64,000 bases of DNA from Paraburkholderia phosphatilytica (GTDB taxonomy: Bacteria; Pseudomonadota; Gammaproteobacteria; Burkholderiales; Burkholderiaceae): contig NZ_QQOA01000014.1 in the NCBI RefSeq assembly GCF_003443895.1, forward strand, positions 62,001-126,000, read 5' to 3'. This document shows positions 1-7,710 of this stretch, in pieces. Each line of letters opens with the position of its first letter. Within the stretch, counting starts at the first letter, position 1. Below the pieces are notes generated by a model. The model was not told the origin of the DNA. It was given only the letters and a program-made list of their open reading frames with translations, and made no database searches. The position numbers and the translations under genes were made by a program.

Positions 1-606
1 GTGAATCGGTGCGGAGATCGCTGAAATGCCGAGCAGGCGCTCGCCATGTGACACAGCAAACCCCTGCGTGCGGATCTTTTCCAGTTCCTCCTCGATCTCG
101 GCCCTCGGCCTTCTTGTCACTCGCACGACATCGACCACCATCGCAGACAGCTTCTCCGACGACATGTACGCCATCAGAACCTTCGACGCAGCACCCGCCA
201 CCATCGGCACCTGCTCGCCAGGTTGGGCGACCATTCTGAGCGGTGCGGCGACAGTCGCCACCGCGTCGATACAGATCCGGTAGCTACCCGACAGCGTGTG
301 CAATGAAGCCGTCTCGCGAGTGCGGTCGGCAAGCTGAAGGAGGACGGGTCGCGATATCTCGCGAATCCCCAGGGTGCTGCGCACGTGGCCTGCCAGACGG
401 GTGAACTGGAAGGACAGGCAATACTGCTGATCTTCAAGGCGCACCAGATAGCCCGCCTTCTCCAGGCTCTGGACGATACGGAATGCCGTCGACTTGGGAA
501 GCGCGATGCGGTCCGCTATTTCCTGAAGCATGAGACTTGTTCTGTCGACGCTGAAACTTTCGAACACAGCCAGGATGCGTTGCACCGAGCGCATGGTCTC
601 TTTCAC
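1..606 (-). CDS. IclR-family transcriptional regulator (3' end outside window)
   Basis: About 202 codons read leftward off the window edge. The N-terminal part is a winged helix-turn-helix with the IclR-type stretch LPKSTAFRIVQSLEKAGYL. The later segment GFAVSHGERLLGISAISAP matches the effector-domain signature of the family. A GTG start at 606 is chosen because GAGGGG lies about 6 bases upstream; an in-frame ATG at 594 has no such site. IclR proteins bind short palindromes and respond to small carboxylic or aromatic acids. The two palindromes at 1768 and 2883, in front of a carboxylate-type binding protein and a dehydrogenase, are plausible targets, but that link is inference. The C-terminus cannot be judged. 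Confidence 0.88.
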   Translation of the reverse strand, partial: MKETMRSVQRILAVFESFSVDRTSLMLQEIADRIALPKSTAFRIVQSLEKAGYLVRLEDQQYCLSFQFTRLAGHVRSTLGIREISRPVLLQLADRTRETASLHTLSGSYRICIDAVATVAAPLRMVAQPGEQVPMVAGAASKVLMAYMSSEKLSAMVVDVVRVTRRPRAEIEEELEKIRTQGFAVSHGERLLGISAISAPIH

Positions 607-702
607 GGAAAACCCCTCAAAATATCTGGTTCCAGCTCGCGTCGAACACCACGCAAACCATCTCGACTGGAAAACCGGTTAATCGGTGAGCATGCGCTCC
701 GG

Positions 703-1626
703 TCACATCAACGCCGTCACCCCAAGCCACCGACCTTCTCCCACCTGTTTCAGTGCCACTTCCCGCAAAACGAGACGCGCGGCCAGACCGGATGGGGTCA
801 ACTCCTCATCTGCCAGAGACGCGACGAGATTGATACGGCTGAGGGTGGCCCCAAGAATCGGCACCGTGTACAGCTTTGATCCCCTGCAGCGCGCCAGCGC
901 CGCGGCGGGCTGAATCGTCACGCCCAGGCCACTGCTGACCGCCTCCATGAGCGTTGCGAGTCCGTCTATTTCGGCAATCACGCTCATTGCGCAACCGGCT
1001 CGGGAAAAGGCGCCATCCACAAGAGACCGCAGCCCATGAGGACTACTTGGGAGGATCAGGGGAAATTGCGCCAGTTCGGCGATGTCATATCCAGACGGAT
1101 CCGCAGGGACCGGCAACGTGCCGGCCGATATCACATACAGCCGTTCGGAAAGCAGTGGAGCGGTCCGGACACGCTTTGCCCTTGGACCGCCAAAGAGGAT
1201 GGCGACGTCGATCTGCCGCGATGCAAGCAATGATTCCAGATTGCCGGACAGACTCTCGACGATGCGAATACCGACGTCCGGATACCGGGACCTCATCTCC
1301 CGAAGGAATGGCAGCGCAAGCACGCCCGAGGTGCTCGGCGCGAGTCCGACCGACGCTTCGCCCGACAGACGGTCCAGCTGCGCCGCCCGGGCTGCATCGT
1401 CGGCCATGCGCAGGATCAACTGCGCCTTGTGCCAGAAAGTGAGACCTGCACTTGTCGGCTGTACACCGTTCTTGGTGCGCTTCAGAAGTCGGACGGAAAG
1501 CTCGCTTTCCAAACGACTGACCTGTTGGCTTAGCGCCGATGTGACGAGATCGAGCTCGATGGCAGCACGCCCCATGCTACCGCTCTGAACGACCTGTACG
1601 AAATAGCGAAGCTGCCGGATTTCCAT
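703..1626 (-). CDS. LysR-family transcriptional regulator
   Basis: The 307-residue product has the standard LysR layout: an N-terminal helix-turn-helix (starting MEIRQLRYFVQVVQSGSM, residues 1-60) followed by a two-lobed effector domain to the C-terminus. The ATG at 1626 is taken because the family almost always begins at this motif; an upstream in-frame alternative at 1647 would add seven non-conserved residues. The gene is divergent from the Bug-type binding protein at 1856, the usual arrangement for a LysR protein controlling its neighbour, and it follows an IclR gene on the same strand. The inducer is unknown. Two regulators of different families next to the same short catabolic set suggests layered control. 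Confidence 0.9.
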   Translation of the reverse strand: MEIRQLRYFVQVVQSGSMGRAAIELDLVTSALSQQVSRLESELSVRLLKRTKNGVQPTSAGLTFWHKAQLILRMADDAARAAQLDRLSGEASVGLAPSTSGVLALPFLREMRSRYPDVGIRIVESLSGNLESLLASRQIDVAILFGGPRAKRVRTAPLLSERLYVISAGTLPVPADPSGYDIAELAQFPLILPSSPHGLRSLVDGAFSRAGCAMSVIAEIDGLATLMEAVSSGLGVTIQPAAALARCRGSKLYTVPILGATLSRINLVASLADEELTPSGLAARLVLREVALKQVGEGRWLGVTALM

Positions 1627-1855
1627 ATGCGTTGCCTTATTCAGCACGTCCAGCCGGGGCGATACGCCCTCGGCACCGCACTTGCAGTCGTCGTGACCAC
1701 CCGCCGACGTAGCACAGCAAATACCGACCGCGGCGCGAACCGGGAATTCCTCGAGCGGAAGTATTGCGTTCCGACTATCGGAACGCGTACCATTTTAAAC
1801 ACTGTACCGCATCGATCAGGCAAACTGTTAGAAATTTCATGAACGGGAGGAAGAC
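1627..1855. promoter_or_regulatory. Divergent promoter region between LysR gene and Bug-type binding protein gene
   Basis: This 229-base gap separates the two divergent starts. It contains a perfect inverted repeat, GTTCCGACTATCGGAAC, at 1768-1784; the symmetry extends two further bases on each side. The repeat lies about 70 bases before the ATG at 1856. A ribosome binding site, GGGAGGAAG, precedes that ATG. No clear sigma-70 hexamers were assigned. Confidence 0.6.
1768..1784. promoter_or_regulatory. Palindromic operator candidate, copy 1
   Basis: Perfect 7-3-7 inverted repeat GTTCCGA-CTA-TCGGAAC, extended to 9-3-9 by GC on the outside. A second copy with one spacer change lies at 2883-2899. 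The size and symmetry fit an IclR-family site; assignment to the IclR protein at 1-606 is inferred from proximity. Confidence 0.65.
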
Positions 1856-2875
1856 ATGCACAGGCATTGGAGATTCGGAGCTATCGGGCCCCTGCTTGGA
1901 GCAATCGTGTGGCTTTTCGCAGCCATGTTCATTCCGGGACTCGCGCGTGCAGAGAGTGGCTATCCGGCACGGCCGGTGCGGCTGCTCGTCGGATTCAACG
2001 CTGCGGGCGCCACCGACACGATCGCCCGGTACTACGCGTCAAAACTCAGCGACGTCCTACGAACGAGCGTCTACATCGAGAATCGCCCCGGCGCGTATCA
2101 GATGATTGCGATACGCAACCTGAAGTCCGCGCCGGCCGATGGGTACACCCTGTTCCTGATCACCGGCAGCGCCGCGTCCCAGTACCCGGGCCTGCAGAAA
2201 GACCTTCCATACAACCCTCTCAAGGACTTTTCGTTTATCGGTCTGGTCGGCGAGGCGCCCGGCGTGATCGTTGCGAGCCCATCCCTCCCAGTCTCCGACA
2301 TTTCAGAGCTTGTGAAGTACTGCAAGGCTCACCCCGACTCGCTGAACTTCGGGTCTTCCGGCATCGGCTCAGCCAGCCATATACAGATGGAATATCTGTC
2401 TAGCCTCGCCGGTATACGGATGACGCACATTCCCTTCAAAGCGGACGCCGAAATCATCACTGCACTGCTGTCCGGATCGGTACAGATCGGGATGACGCCC
2501 ATTCAGGGTGCACTCCCGTCGATTCAGAGTGGCATGGTGCGAGCTCTTGCCGTTACGGGTAACAGACGCGTGGCTTCCCTGCCCAATGTCCCTGCGCTGG
2601 GAGAGGCGAAGATCGCCGGCCTGGGCAACGTCGATCCCTACACGTACTACGTGCTGGTAGGACCAAAAGGGCTTCCCGCGGACGTCGTCCAGAAGCTGAA
2701 CGTAGCGATCAACACGGTGTCCCGTATGCCACAGACGGTCGCTTACATGCACAAGCTCGGGTACGAGCCAGGCATCGGCACACCCCAGTCCGTGATGGAC
2801 TACGTCCTTCGGGACACGAAGAAATGGACCGACTTCCACGCAGCGACTCATTTCGATCTACATATTGGCCAATAA
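1856..2875 (+). CDS. Bug-type (TctC-like) tripartite tricarboxylate transporter substrate-binding protein
   Basis: The 339-residue product starts with a signal peptide (positive MHRHWRF, hydrophobic core to about residue 30, then ALA-type cleavage near LARAES). The mature protein opens with YPARPVRLLVGF and an AGATD motif, the classic start of Bug periplasmic binding proteins, which bind carboxylates such as tricarboxylates, aromatic acids or nicotinate. The length is typical. The start is supported by GGGAGGAAG seven bases upstream. No TctA/TctB membrane genes are visible, so this is an orphan receptor, as is very common in Burkholderiales. The likely partners are the dehydrogenase at 3035 and the flanking LysR and IclR regulators. 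The ligand is not predictable. Confidence 0.92.
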   Translation: MHRHWRFGAIGPLLGAIVWLFAAMFIPGLARAESGYPARPVRLLVGFNAAGATDTIARYYASKLSDVLRTSVYIENRPGAYQMIAIRNLKSAPADGYTLFLITGSAASQYPGLQKDLPYNPLKDFSFIGLVGEAPGVIVASPSLPVSDISELVKYCKAHPDSLNFGSSGIGSASHIQMEYLSSLAGIRMTHIPFKADAEIITALLSGSVQIGMTPIQGALPSIQSGMVRALAVTGNRRVASLPNVPALGEAKIAGLGNVDPYTYYVLVGPKGLPADVVQKLNVAINTVSRMPQTVAYMHKLGYEPGIGTPQSVMDYVLRDTKKWTDFHAATHFDLHIGQ

Positions 2876-2882
2876 ATCATCG

Positions 2883-2899
2883 GTTCCGATTATCGGAAC
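2883..2899. promoter_or_regulatory. Palindromic operator candidate, copy 2
   Basis: Perfect inverted repeat GTTCCGA-TTA-TCGGAAC in the 159-base gap between the Bug-type gene and the dehydrogenase gene. It differs from copy 1 (1768-1784) only in the first spacer base, and TAATAT follows immediately. Having its own operator implies that the dehydrogenase gene has a separate promoter under the same regulator. Confidence 0.65.
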
Positions 2900-3034
2900 T
2901 AATATCGATCAGTGATTTGCGTGATAGGATCGCTGCAAATACGCGGCAGCCTCGGGATGGATTACCGGAATCATCACGGAAAGCATCCCGACAAGAACCA
3001 GATACCATCAATCGAACTGTCATGTGAGGCGACA

Positions 3035-4342
3035 ATGAACATCGGATATATTGGGCTCGGCGCGCTGGGCGGCCAGCTTGCACGACGATTCCTTCGGGAC
3101 CATCAACTGACGGTATGGGACATCAGCGCGACTGCGGTTGGCGAGCTCGCCTCCCTCGGCGCCAGTGTGGCGTCCACAGCGGCTGAACTCGCGAAACGCT
3201 CCGACGTCGTCTTCCTCTGCCTGCCACGCAGCGCCGATGTAAAGAACGCAGTGTTCGCACCTGAGGGGCTGGCCGCGGGGTTGAGCCCCGGAAAGATAGT
3301 GGTCGATCAGACTAGCGGCGTACCCGAAGAGACCCGCGAGATCGCGGCAGCGCTATCCGAGTCGGGCGTACTGATGTTGGACGCCGCGGTATCGGCAAGC
3401 CCTCAGATAGTTTCCACGGGAAACGCCAACCTTATGGTGTCGGCACCTGTCGAGGTTCTGGACCGGGCAGACCCTGCGCTTCGAGCGATTACGGACAAGA
3501 TTTTTCGCTGCGGATCCCGGGTGGGTGACGGCCAGGCGATGAAAACCGTCAACAATGCGATGAACGCGGGGAACCGTCTCGGCGTGCTTGAGGTGCTGGC
3601 ATTCGGCCGGAAGTCCGGACTCACGCTTCAGGCGATGGCGGACCATCTTTCAGGCAGCCAAGCGTGCTGTCAGATCACCGACCGGATGTTGCCAGCCCTT
3701 CTTCAGGGCAAGGCTTCGACCGATTTCGCACTGTCCCTGATGCTGAAGGATATTTATCAGGCACTCTCCCTTGGCATGACGCACGACGCCCCGATGCCGA
3801 TCACCGGGATCGTTCAGGGTCTTCTGCAGATCGGGGGGAATCTTCAGGGTCCACAGGCTCGCCTCGAGGATATGGTGAACATCATTGGATCGATGGCAGG
3901 CTCGAACATTACCGGCGAAGCGGTTACGTCTACGGCTGGGCAGTCGGGAGCCGGCGAAGCCAGCATGCTGGAAACCATCGCCAGCATCGGTGCGTCACAG
4001 TCACGCGCGATTTCTTACGAGTGCATCTCCGCTGGCCTGAACTACGGGCTGCAATTGAAGGACATGAGCGAGGTTCTCCATGCCAGTTCGGGTTGGAGTA
4101 CCGGGTCGCGAAATATCTTTAGCGAGCTGATGGGCGGCGGTCGGCCTAGCGACTCCTCTCTCGACGATGCGCTCAGGCACCTTCAGGAAGGCTGTTCACT
4201 CGGCAGCCGACTCGGTGTTCCGTTGATGATCGCAAACGGGACGCGCGCTATCTTCGAGCGCATGCGCAGTCAGTTCGGGGCTGAAAAACGAGTCGATGAA
4301 CTGTCCTTGCTCTACCCCGTCACCCCTCGAAATGCGACCTGA
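3035..4342 (+). CDS. NAD(P)-dependent oxidoreductase, 3-hydroxyisobutyrate dehydrogenase-like with doubled C-terminal domain
   Basis: The 435-residue product is much longer than the usual 290-300. Residues 1-160 form a Rossmann domain with GLGALGGQLARRF. The family lysine is at position 170 in MKTVNNAMNAGN, followed by the usual all-helical domain to about residue 290. A second helical segment (about 315-415, ISYECISAGLNYG onwards) resembles a repeat of that domain but has no lysine at the equivalent place. The substrate loop, usually DAPVSGG, reads DAAVSAS. The start at 3035 has GAGG five bases upstream; longer in-frame starts lack family similarity. The enzyme probably oxidises a beta-hydroxy acid brought in by the adjacent receptor. 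The substrate is unknown. Confidence 0.85.
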   Translation: MNIGYIGLGALGGQLARRFLRDHQLTVWDISATAVGELASLGASVASTAAELAKRSDVVFLCLPRSADVKNAVFAPEGLAAGLSPGKIVVDQTSGVPEETREIAAALSESGVLMLDAAVSASPQIVSTGNANLMVSAPVEVLDRADPALRAITDKIFRCGSRVGDGQAMKTVNNAMNAGNRLGVLEVLAFGRKSGLTLQAMADHLSGSQACCQITDRMLPALLQGKASTDFALSLMLKDIYQALSLGMTHDAPMPITGIVQGLLQIGGNLQGPQARLEDMVNIIGSMAGSNITGEAVTSTAGQSGAGEASMLETIASIGASQSRAISYECISAGLNYGLQLKDMSEVLHASSGWSTGSRNIFSELMGGGRPSDSSLDDALRHLQEGCSLGSRLGVPLMIANGTRAIFERMRSQFGAEKRVDELSLLYPVTPRNAT

Positions 4343-4387
4343 CTCACCCGATGCAGATGACGCGGATCTGACTCGGGCCTCGTGATC

Positions 4388-4423
4388 GAGCCGCCTGCCC
4401 CCTTAAAAATGGGCCGGCGGCTC
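4388..4423. terminator. Hairpin between convergent genes
   Basis: GAGCCGCC at the left and GGCGGCTC at the right form an eight-base stem with further pairing between GCCC and GGGC inside. It sits between the dehydrogenase (ending 4342) and the convergent GFA gene (ending 4445). There is only a weak T-rich tail to the right, so it may serve both strands. Confidence 0.5.
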
Positions 4424-4444
4424 TTCGGTCTTCGTTTCCACTTT

Positions 4445-4852
4445 CTACGGCTGCCCGATGAACTCCTCGGTGCCCTCAATGGGTGGTAGCCACGCGAACC
4501 TCCCCTTCGTCCAGATCTGCCTGGCAGGCTTAAGAAGTTCATGTTTCTGCTCGAGCGCTCCCACCCGCAGTGAATAGGCCTGTGCGTTTTCCGCCGCCGA
4601 CGAATAAACGGGTCCACCACACGTATCGCAGAACGCGTGGATTCGCCTGTTTCCTCGCTCAGAGATCTTCAGGTACGTCTTGGGCGTCCCTTTTAACAGA
4701 CGGAACGTGTCCGCAGGCGCTGATATGTTCATTCTGAAAACAGAACCCGACTGACGTTGGCAGTCCGAACAATGGCAGATTGAAGCGGTGCCCGGCTCGA
4801 CCTCTGCCTCATAGACAATCGCTCCACACAGACATCGACCTTCGACTCGCAT
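4445..4852 (-). CDS. GFA-domain protein (glutathione-dependent formaldehyde-activating enzyme-like)
   Basis: The 135-residue product carries the zinc-binding cysteines of the GFA/DUF636 fold: CLCGAIVY near residue 7, CHCSDCQRQSG near residue 28, and FCDTCGGPVY near residue 75. Length and layout match the family. The ATG at 4852 is chosen because GGAGG lies six bases upstream; a GTG at 4864 is also in frame. Family members were named for glutathione-dependent formaldehyde activation, but most small members have no proven reaction, and that caution applies here. It is convergent with the dehydrogenase and shows no clear operon partner. Confidence 0.88.
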   Translation of the reverse strand: MRVEGRCLCGAIVYEAEVEPGTASICHCSDCQRQSGSVFRMNISAPADTFRLLKGTPKTYLKISERGNRRIHAFCDTCGGPVYSSAAENAQAYSLRVGALEQKHELLKPARQIWTKGRFAWLPPIEGTEEFIGQP

Positions 4853-5546
4853 TCTCGCCTCCACTTACCGTGACTGGATTCCAGGCGAGAAGCTGGCTCG
4901 CCGGCTTTCACTATAGGAGCGGAATCGTTGCGGCTGCAAGTCGATCCTGCCCGCAAAGCCAACGAGCCCGTCCGCGCCGTTCAATATATGGACTCGCATG
5001 TCGTCTCGCACGCATGATACCCAGAGCACTGACGGCAAGCCCAAACGCGCGCGGGAGAGCCGACGGCGATAGCTGGCGCGATGCGTGTCCAGTGTCATTG
5101 CCGTTTCCGGGACGGGTTCCGGCAGTCGCATTGGCACCGAACGCGACGGCGGGCCCAGGTATCGCGCCGCGCTCCTGGCTATCGATTGCGTGGATGTCAG
5201 GCTTTGTGCCGGTGCTCGCTTGCCCTTCAAGCGACGCGCTGCCCAAGGCGCGTCCAGCGAAGCGTTCAAACCCGACCCAGACCATGCTGCGCCTTAGGTC
5301 GGCCATGCGTAGCGATGCCGGACGTGACGCCGCTTGTCCCAGAACGAGTCGGCGCGTATTCAGGCTGTCGATATCCAAATCCCCGGAGAGCGCGAACACT
5401 TCATGTGACGCCGTCGATCACCTTCTCCTCTGCGGCACACCGATCGAGCCACCGCCATGTTGATAACCAGTCCGGCGATATGAGATGTGCAGACGAAAGG
5501 TCCATCGATTTTCTGTCCACCCAGACTTTACGGCTGCCCCCAACAC
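4853..5546. other. 694-base gap without a supported gene
   Basis: Several overlapping open frames exist on both strands, the longest being a 162-codon leftward frame at 4911-5399, but none shows a motif, a convincing ribosome binding site or a recognisable family. The stretch may be the degraded remains of a gene. Nothing more can be supported. Confidence 0.5.
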
Positions 5547-6509
5547 TTACTCGAACTGATAAAGAGCTGCCGGGTTGTCGACCAATACTCGTGTCCTGAT
5601 CGACTCGTCAGGAATAATGACTCTCAAAAGGTCTGCTAACAACGCGTCGTCGGGTATCTGGTTGCGTGGCTGCTCCGTCGGGTGCGGCCAGTCACTTCCC
5701 CACAGCACGCGTTCAGGGGCTGTCGCCGCATATGCGGACGCGACTTTCACGCTGTCGGAATAGGTGGGCGGCCCGACGCGGGTATCCATGTAAAAACCTG
5801 TCAGTTTCACGTAGGCTTTGCCTGCCCTGAGTAAGTCAGTCACCATTTCGAATACCGGATGATGCAACGGGTCTGGCTGTGGTGCATGCGCAAGGTGATC
5901 GAAAACCACCGGGCAGGGCAACTCAGACCATGTCTCTTTTGCGCCCAGAAGAAATGCTGCGGGCGCATTGACCTGCACGTGCCAGCCCATCGGTGCGATA
6001 CGCTGCGCGAGGGGTTTGACCATATCCAGTGTTGTCGTGCCCGGAGGGGCCAAGTTGAAGCGGATGCCGCGAACACCACCTCTATGCAGTTCATCTAACT
6101 GCTCTCGAGTGATGTTCGTGTTGACGACCGCCACGCCCCGCGCCCGCCCCTTGAACTGTGCGATCGAGGCGAGTAACAAGCGGTTATCGATACCGTAACT
6201 GGACGGCTGTATGATGACGTTGCGGCTTGTGCCGATGCGTTTCTGTAGCAGCCGGTAATCGTCAACCGTTGCATTTCCCGGCTTCAGCGTCGCCTCGGGT
6301 GCCCAAGGATAGCTATGATCGTAAATATGATGATGACAGTCGGTTGCATTGGCCGGCATTGTCAGGCGCGTCCGTTCCGTCCCAGTTGACCACACGACAC
6401 CTTGGGCAGGTGCCTGCGCACATCCGGCAAGGCCGAATCCATCACTTGATGCAACCAATACGCCTAATGCTTTGACAGTAGTTCGCCGCTTCTTGTCAAA
6501 CATCATCAT
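5547..6509 (-). CDS. Amidohydrolase (LigI/2-pyrone-dicarboxylate hydrolase-like), probable Tat-exported lipoprotein
   Basis: The 320-residue TIM-barrel hydrolase shows the metal-binding start DCHHHIYD, an inner FDHLAH histidine, and the late acid in WGSDWPHPTEQP. It belongs to the amidohydrolase superfamily near 2-pyrone-4,6-dicarboxylate lactonase, so lactone hydrolysis is a fair guess. The N-terminus begins MMMFDKKRRTTVKALGV and then LAGCAQA, which combines a twin-arginine pair with a lipobox cysteine. This suggests export and membrane anchoring, whereas most relatives are cytoplasmic. The start at 6509 has AAGGAG six bases upstream. It is divergent from the LysR gene at 6699, its likely regulator. 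Confidence 0.85.
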   Translation of the reverse strand: MMMFDKKRRTTVKALGVLVASSDGFGLAGCAQAPAQGVVWSTGTERTRLTMPANATDCHHHIYDHSYPWAPEATLKPGNATVDDYRLLQKRIGTSRNVIIQPSSYGIDNRLLLASIAQFKGRARGVAVVNTNITREQLDELHRGGVRGIRFNLAPPGTTTLDMVKPLAQRIAPMGWHVQVNAPAAFLLGAKETWSELPCPVVFDHLAHAPQPDPLHHPVFEMVTDLLRAGKAYVKLTGFYMDTRVGPPTYSDSVKVASAYAATAPERVLWGSDWPHPTEQPRNQIPDDALLADLLRVIIPDESIRTRVLVDNPAALYQFE

Positions 6510-6698
6510 GTTCGTCTCCTTTGCGATTCTGTTCACCAGTCACCCTTCGGTGGTTCTTCGTGGGCTCGGCAAGTATCGCAATCCAAGAGGTGCTCGAACC
6601 AGCAGGAATCTGCCTTCACACGCAAATGTTTTTTCGTTTGCTGGATACACGCGAAGCTGAAGTTTCGGATGCAACACACCAGAGCGTAAAAATTGACT
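6510..6698. promoter_or_regulatory. Divergent promoter region, amidohydrolase / LysR
   Basis: This 189-base gap lies between divergent starts. An interrupted dyad, GCAAA at 6622-6626 and TTTGC at 6637-6641 around a T-run, is the best LysR-site candidate, but it is short. Only the downstream AAGGAG ribosome binding site of the amidohydrolase gene is clear. Confidence 0.4.
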
Positions 6699-7595
6699 AT
6701 GGACATTCGTTACGTGCAGAGTTTCGTCGCGGTGGTAGAAAGCGGCTCAATTGCCGAAGCCGCGCGACGCCTTGGCCTAACTGCCACCGCAGTCGCGGCA
6801 CGGATTCGGTCGCTAGAGGAATCGCTCGGTACGTCGCTCATCCAGCGCTCGGGTCGCTACGTCAGACCCACAGCGGAGGGAATGAAGGTTCTCGACAGCG
6901 CGCAGGCACTCCTGCGAGCCGTGCGGGACATGGAGGCGATAGCGCAAGATGGTCAAACACAGATTGGCGAACTGCGAGTTGGTGTGTTCGTCTCCGCGAT
7001 GGTCAGCGTGTTGCCGTCGGTGCTACAGCGCGTTTATGCCAACTATCCCGATGTGAAGGTGTTCGTCGAGCCCGGGAGCTCCGTCGAACTTTGTCGAAAG
7101 GTGGCTTCGAACGAACTGGACGTTGCGATCGTAGTGGAGCCCCAGTTTGCGATGCCGAAGACATGCGAGTGGCAACCGCTTACAGAGGAACCACTTGTCG
7201 TCGTCGCTCACGAGTCGATGGCGGGGCGGGATGCTCACGAGGTTTTGCGAAACGAGCCATTCATTCGTTATGCTCGCTCGGTTCTCGGCGGTCAGCTCGC
7301 AGACCGATACCTACGCGATCACGATATCCATACCCGTTCGAGACTGGAAATTGACGGCCTGCTTGCCATCGCGACCCTTGTAGACAAGGGGCTTGGCGTT
7401 TCCCTCTTGCCGGATTGGCCGTCAATGTGGACTAGTGGACTGGCGATCACTCGGATACGCCTTCCTGAGCGCGCGCCAGTTCGTCGCATCGGCCTGATCA
7501 TGTCGCGTCATACTCCGCGTTTTGCGCTGGTCGAGGTCTTCGCTCGTGAGGCTGTTGGTTTGTGCAATCGTTCTCGAAACGATTTTCTGCCGTGA
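6699..7595 (+). CDS. LysR-family transcriptional regulator
   Basis: The 298-residue product begins MDIRYVQSFVAVVESGSIAE, the usual LysR helix-turn-helix, and continues as a two-lobe effector domain ending near residue 295. The ATG at 6699 fits the family start; a TTG two codons earlier is possible. Its divergent neighbour is the exported amidohydrolase, and it converges on the dehydratase gene whose terminator lies at 7654-7680. It probably controls the amidohydrolase and perhaps the dehydratase/MFS pair. The effector is unknown. Confidence 0.9.
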   Translation: MDIRYVQSFVAVVESGSIAEAARRLGLTATAVAARIRSLEESLGTSLIQRSGRYVRPTAEGMKVLDSAQALLRAVRDMEAIAQDGQTQIGELRVGVFVSAMVSVLPSVLQRVYANYPDVKVFVEPGSSVELCRKVASNELDVAIVVEPQFAMPKTCEWQPLTEEPLVVVAHESMAGRDAHEVLRNEPFIRYARSVLGGQLADRYLRDHDIHTRSRLEIDGLLAIATLVDKGLGVSLLPDWPSMWTSGLAITRIRLPERAPVRRIGLIMSRHTPRFALVEVFAREAVGLCNRSRNDFLP

Positions 7596-7653
7596 CCGCA
7601 TTACTCAAGGCATGAATCACGTGTGTGATCGCCCTCGAAAAAGCAGCCACCAA

Positions 7654-7680
7654 TTAAAAAAGCGCCCCGCGACGGGGCGC
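7654..7680 (-). terminator. Rho-independent terminator of the dehydratase operon
   Basis: On the minus strand GCGCCCC-GTCGC-GGGGCGC forms a perfect seven-base stem (7662-7680) followed directly by TTTTTTAATT. The opposite strand has no T-run after the hairpin, so it belongs to the leftward dehydratase gene ending at 7711. Confidence 0.85.
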
Positions 7681-7710
7681 ACCAAAGTTGGTACCTGTCG
7701 TTACTTTTTA

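Noticed and set aside
4911..5399. 162-codon leftward open frame in the 4853-5546 gap
   Set aside because: No family motif, no good ribosome binding site, and competing frames of equal quality on both strands.
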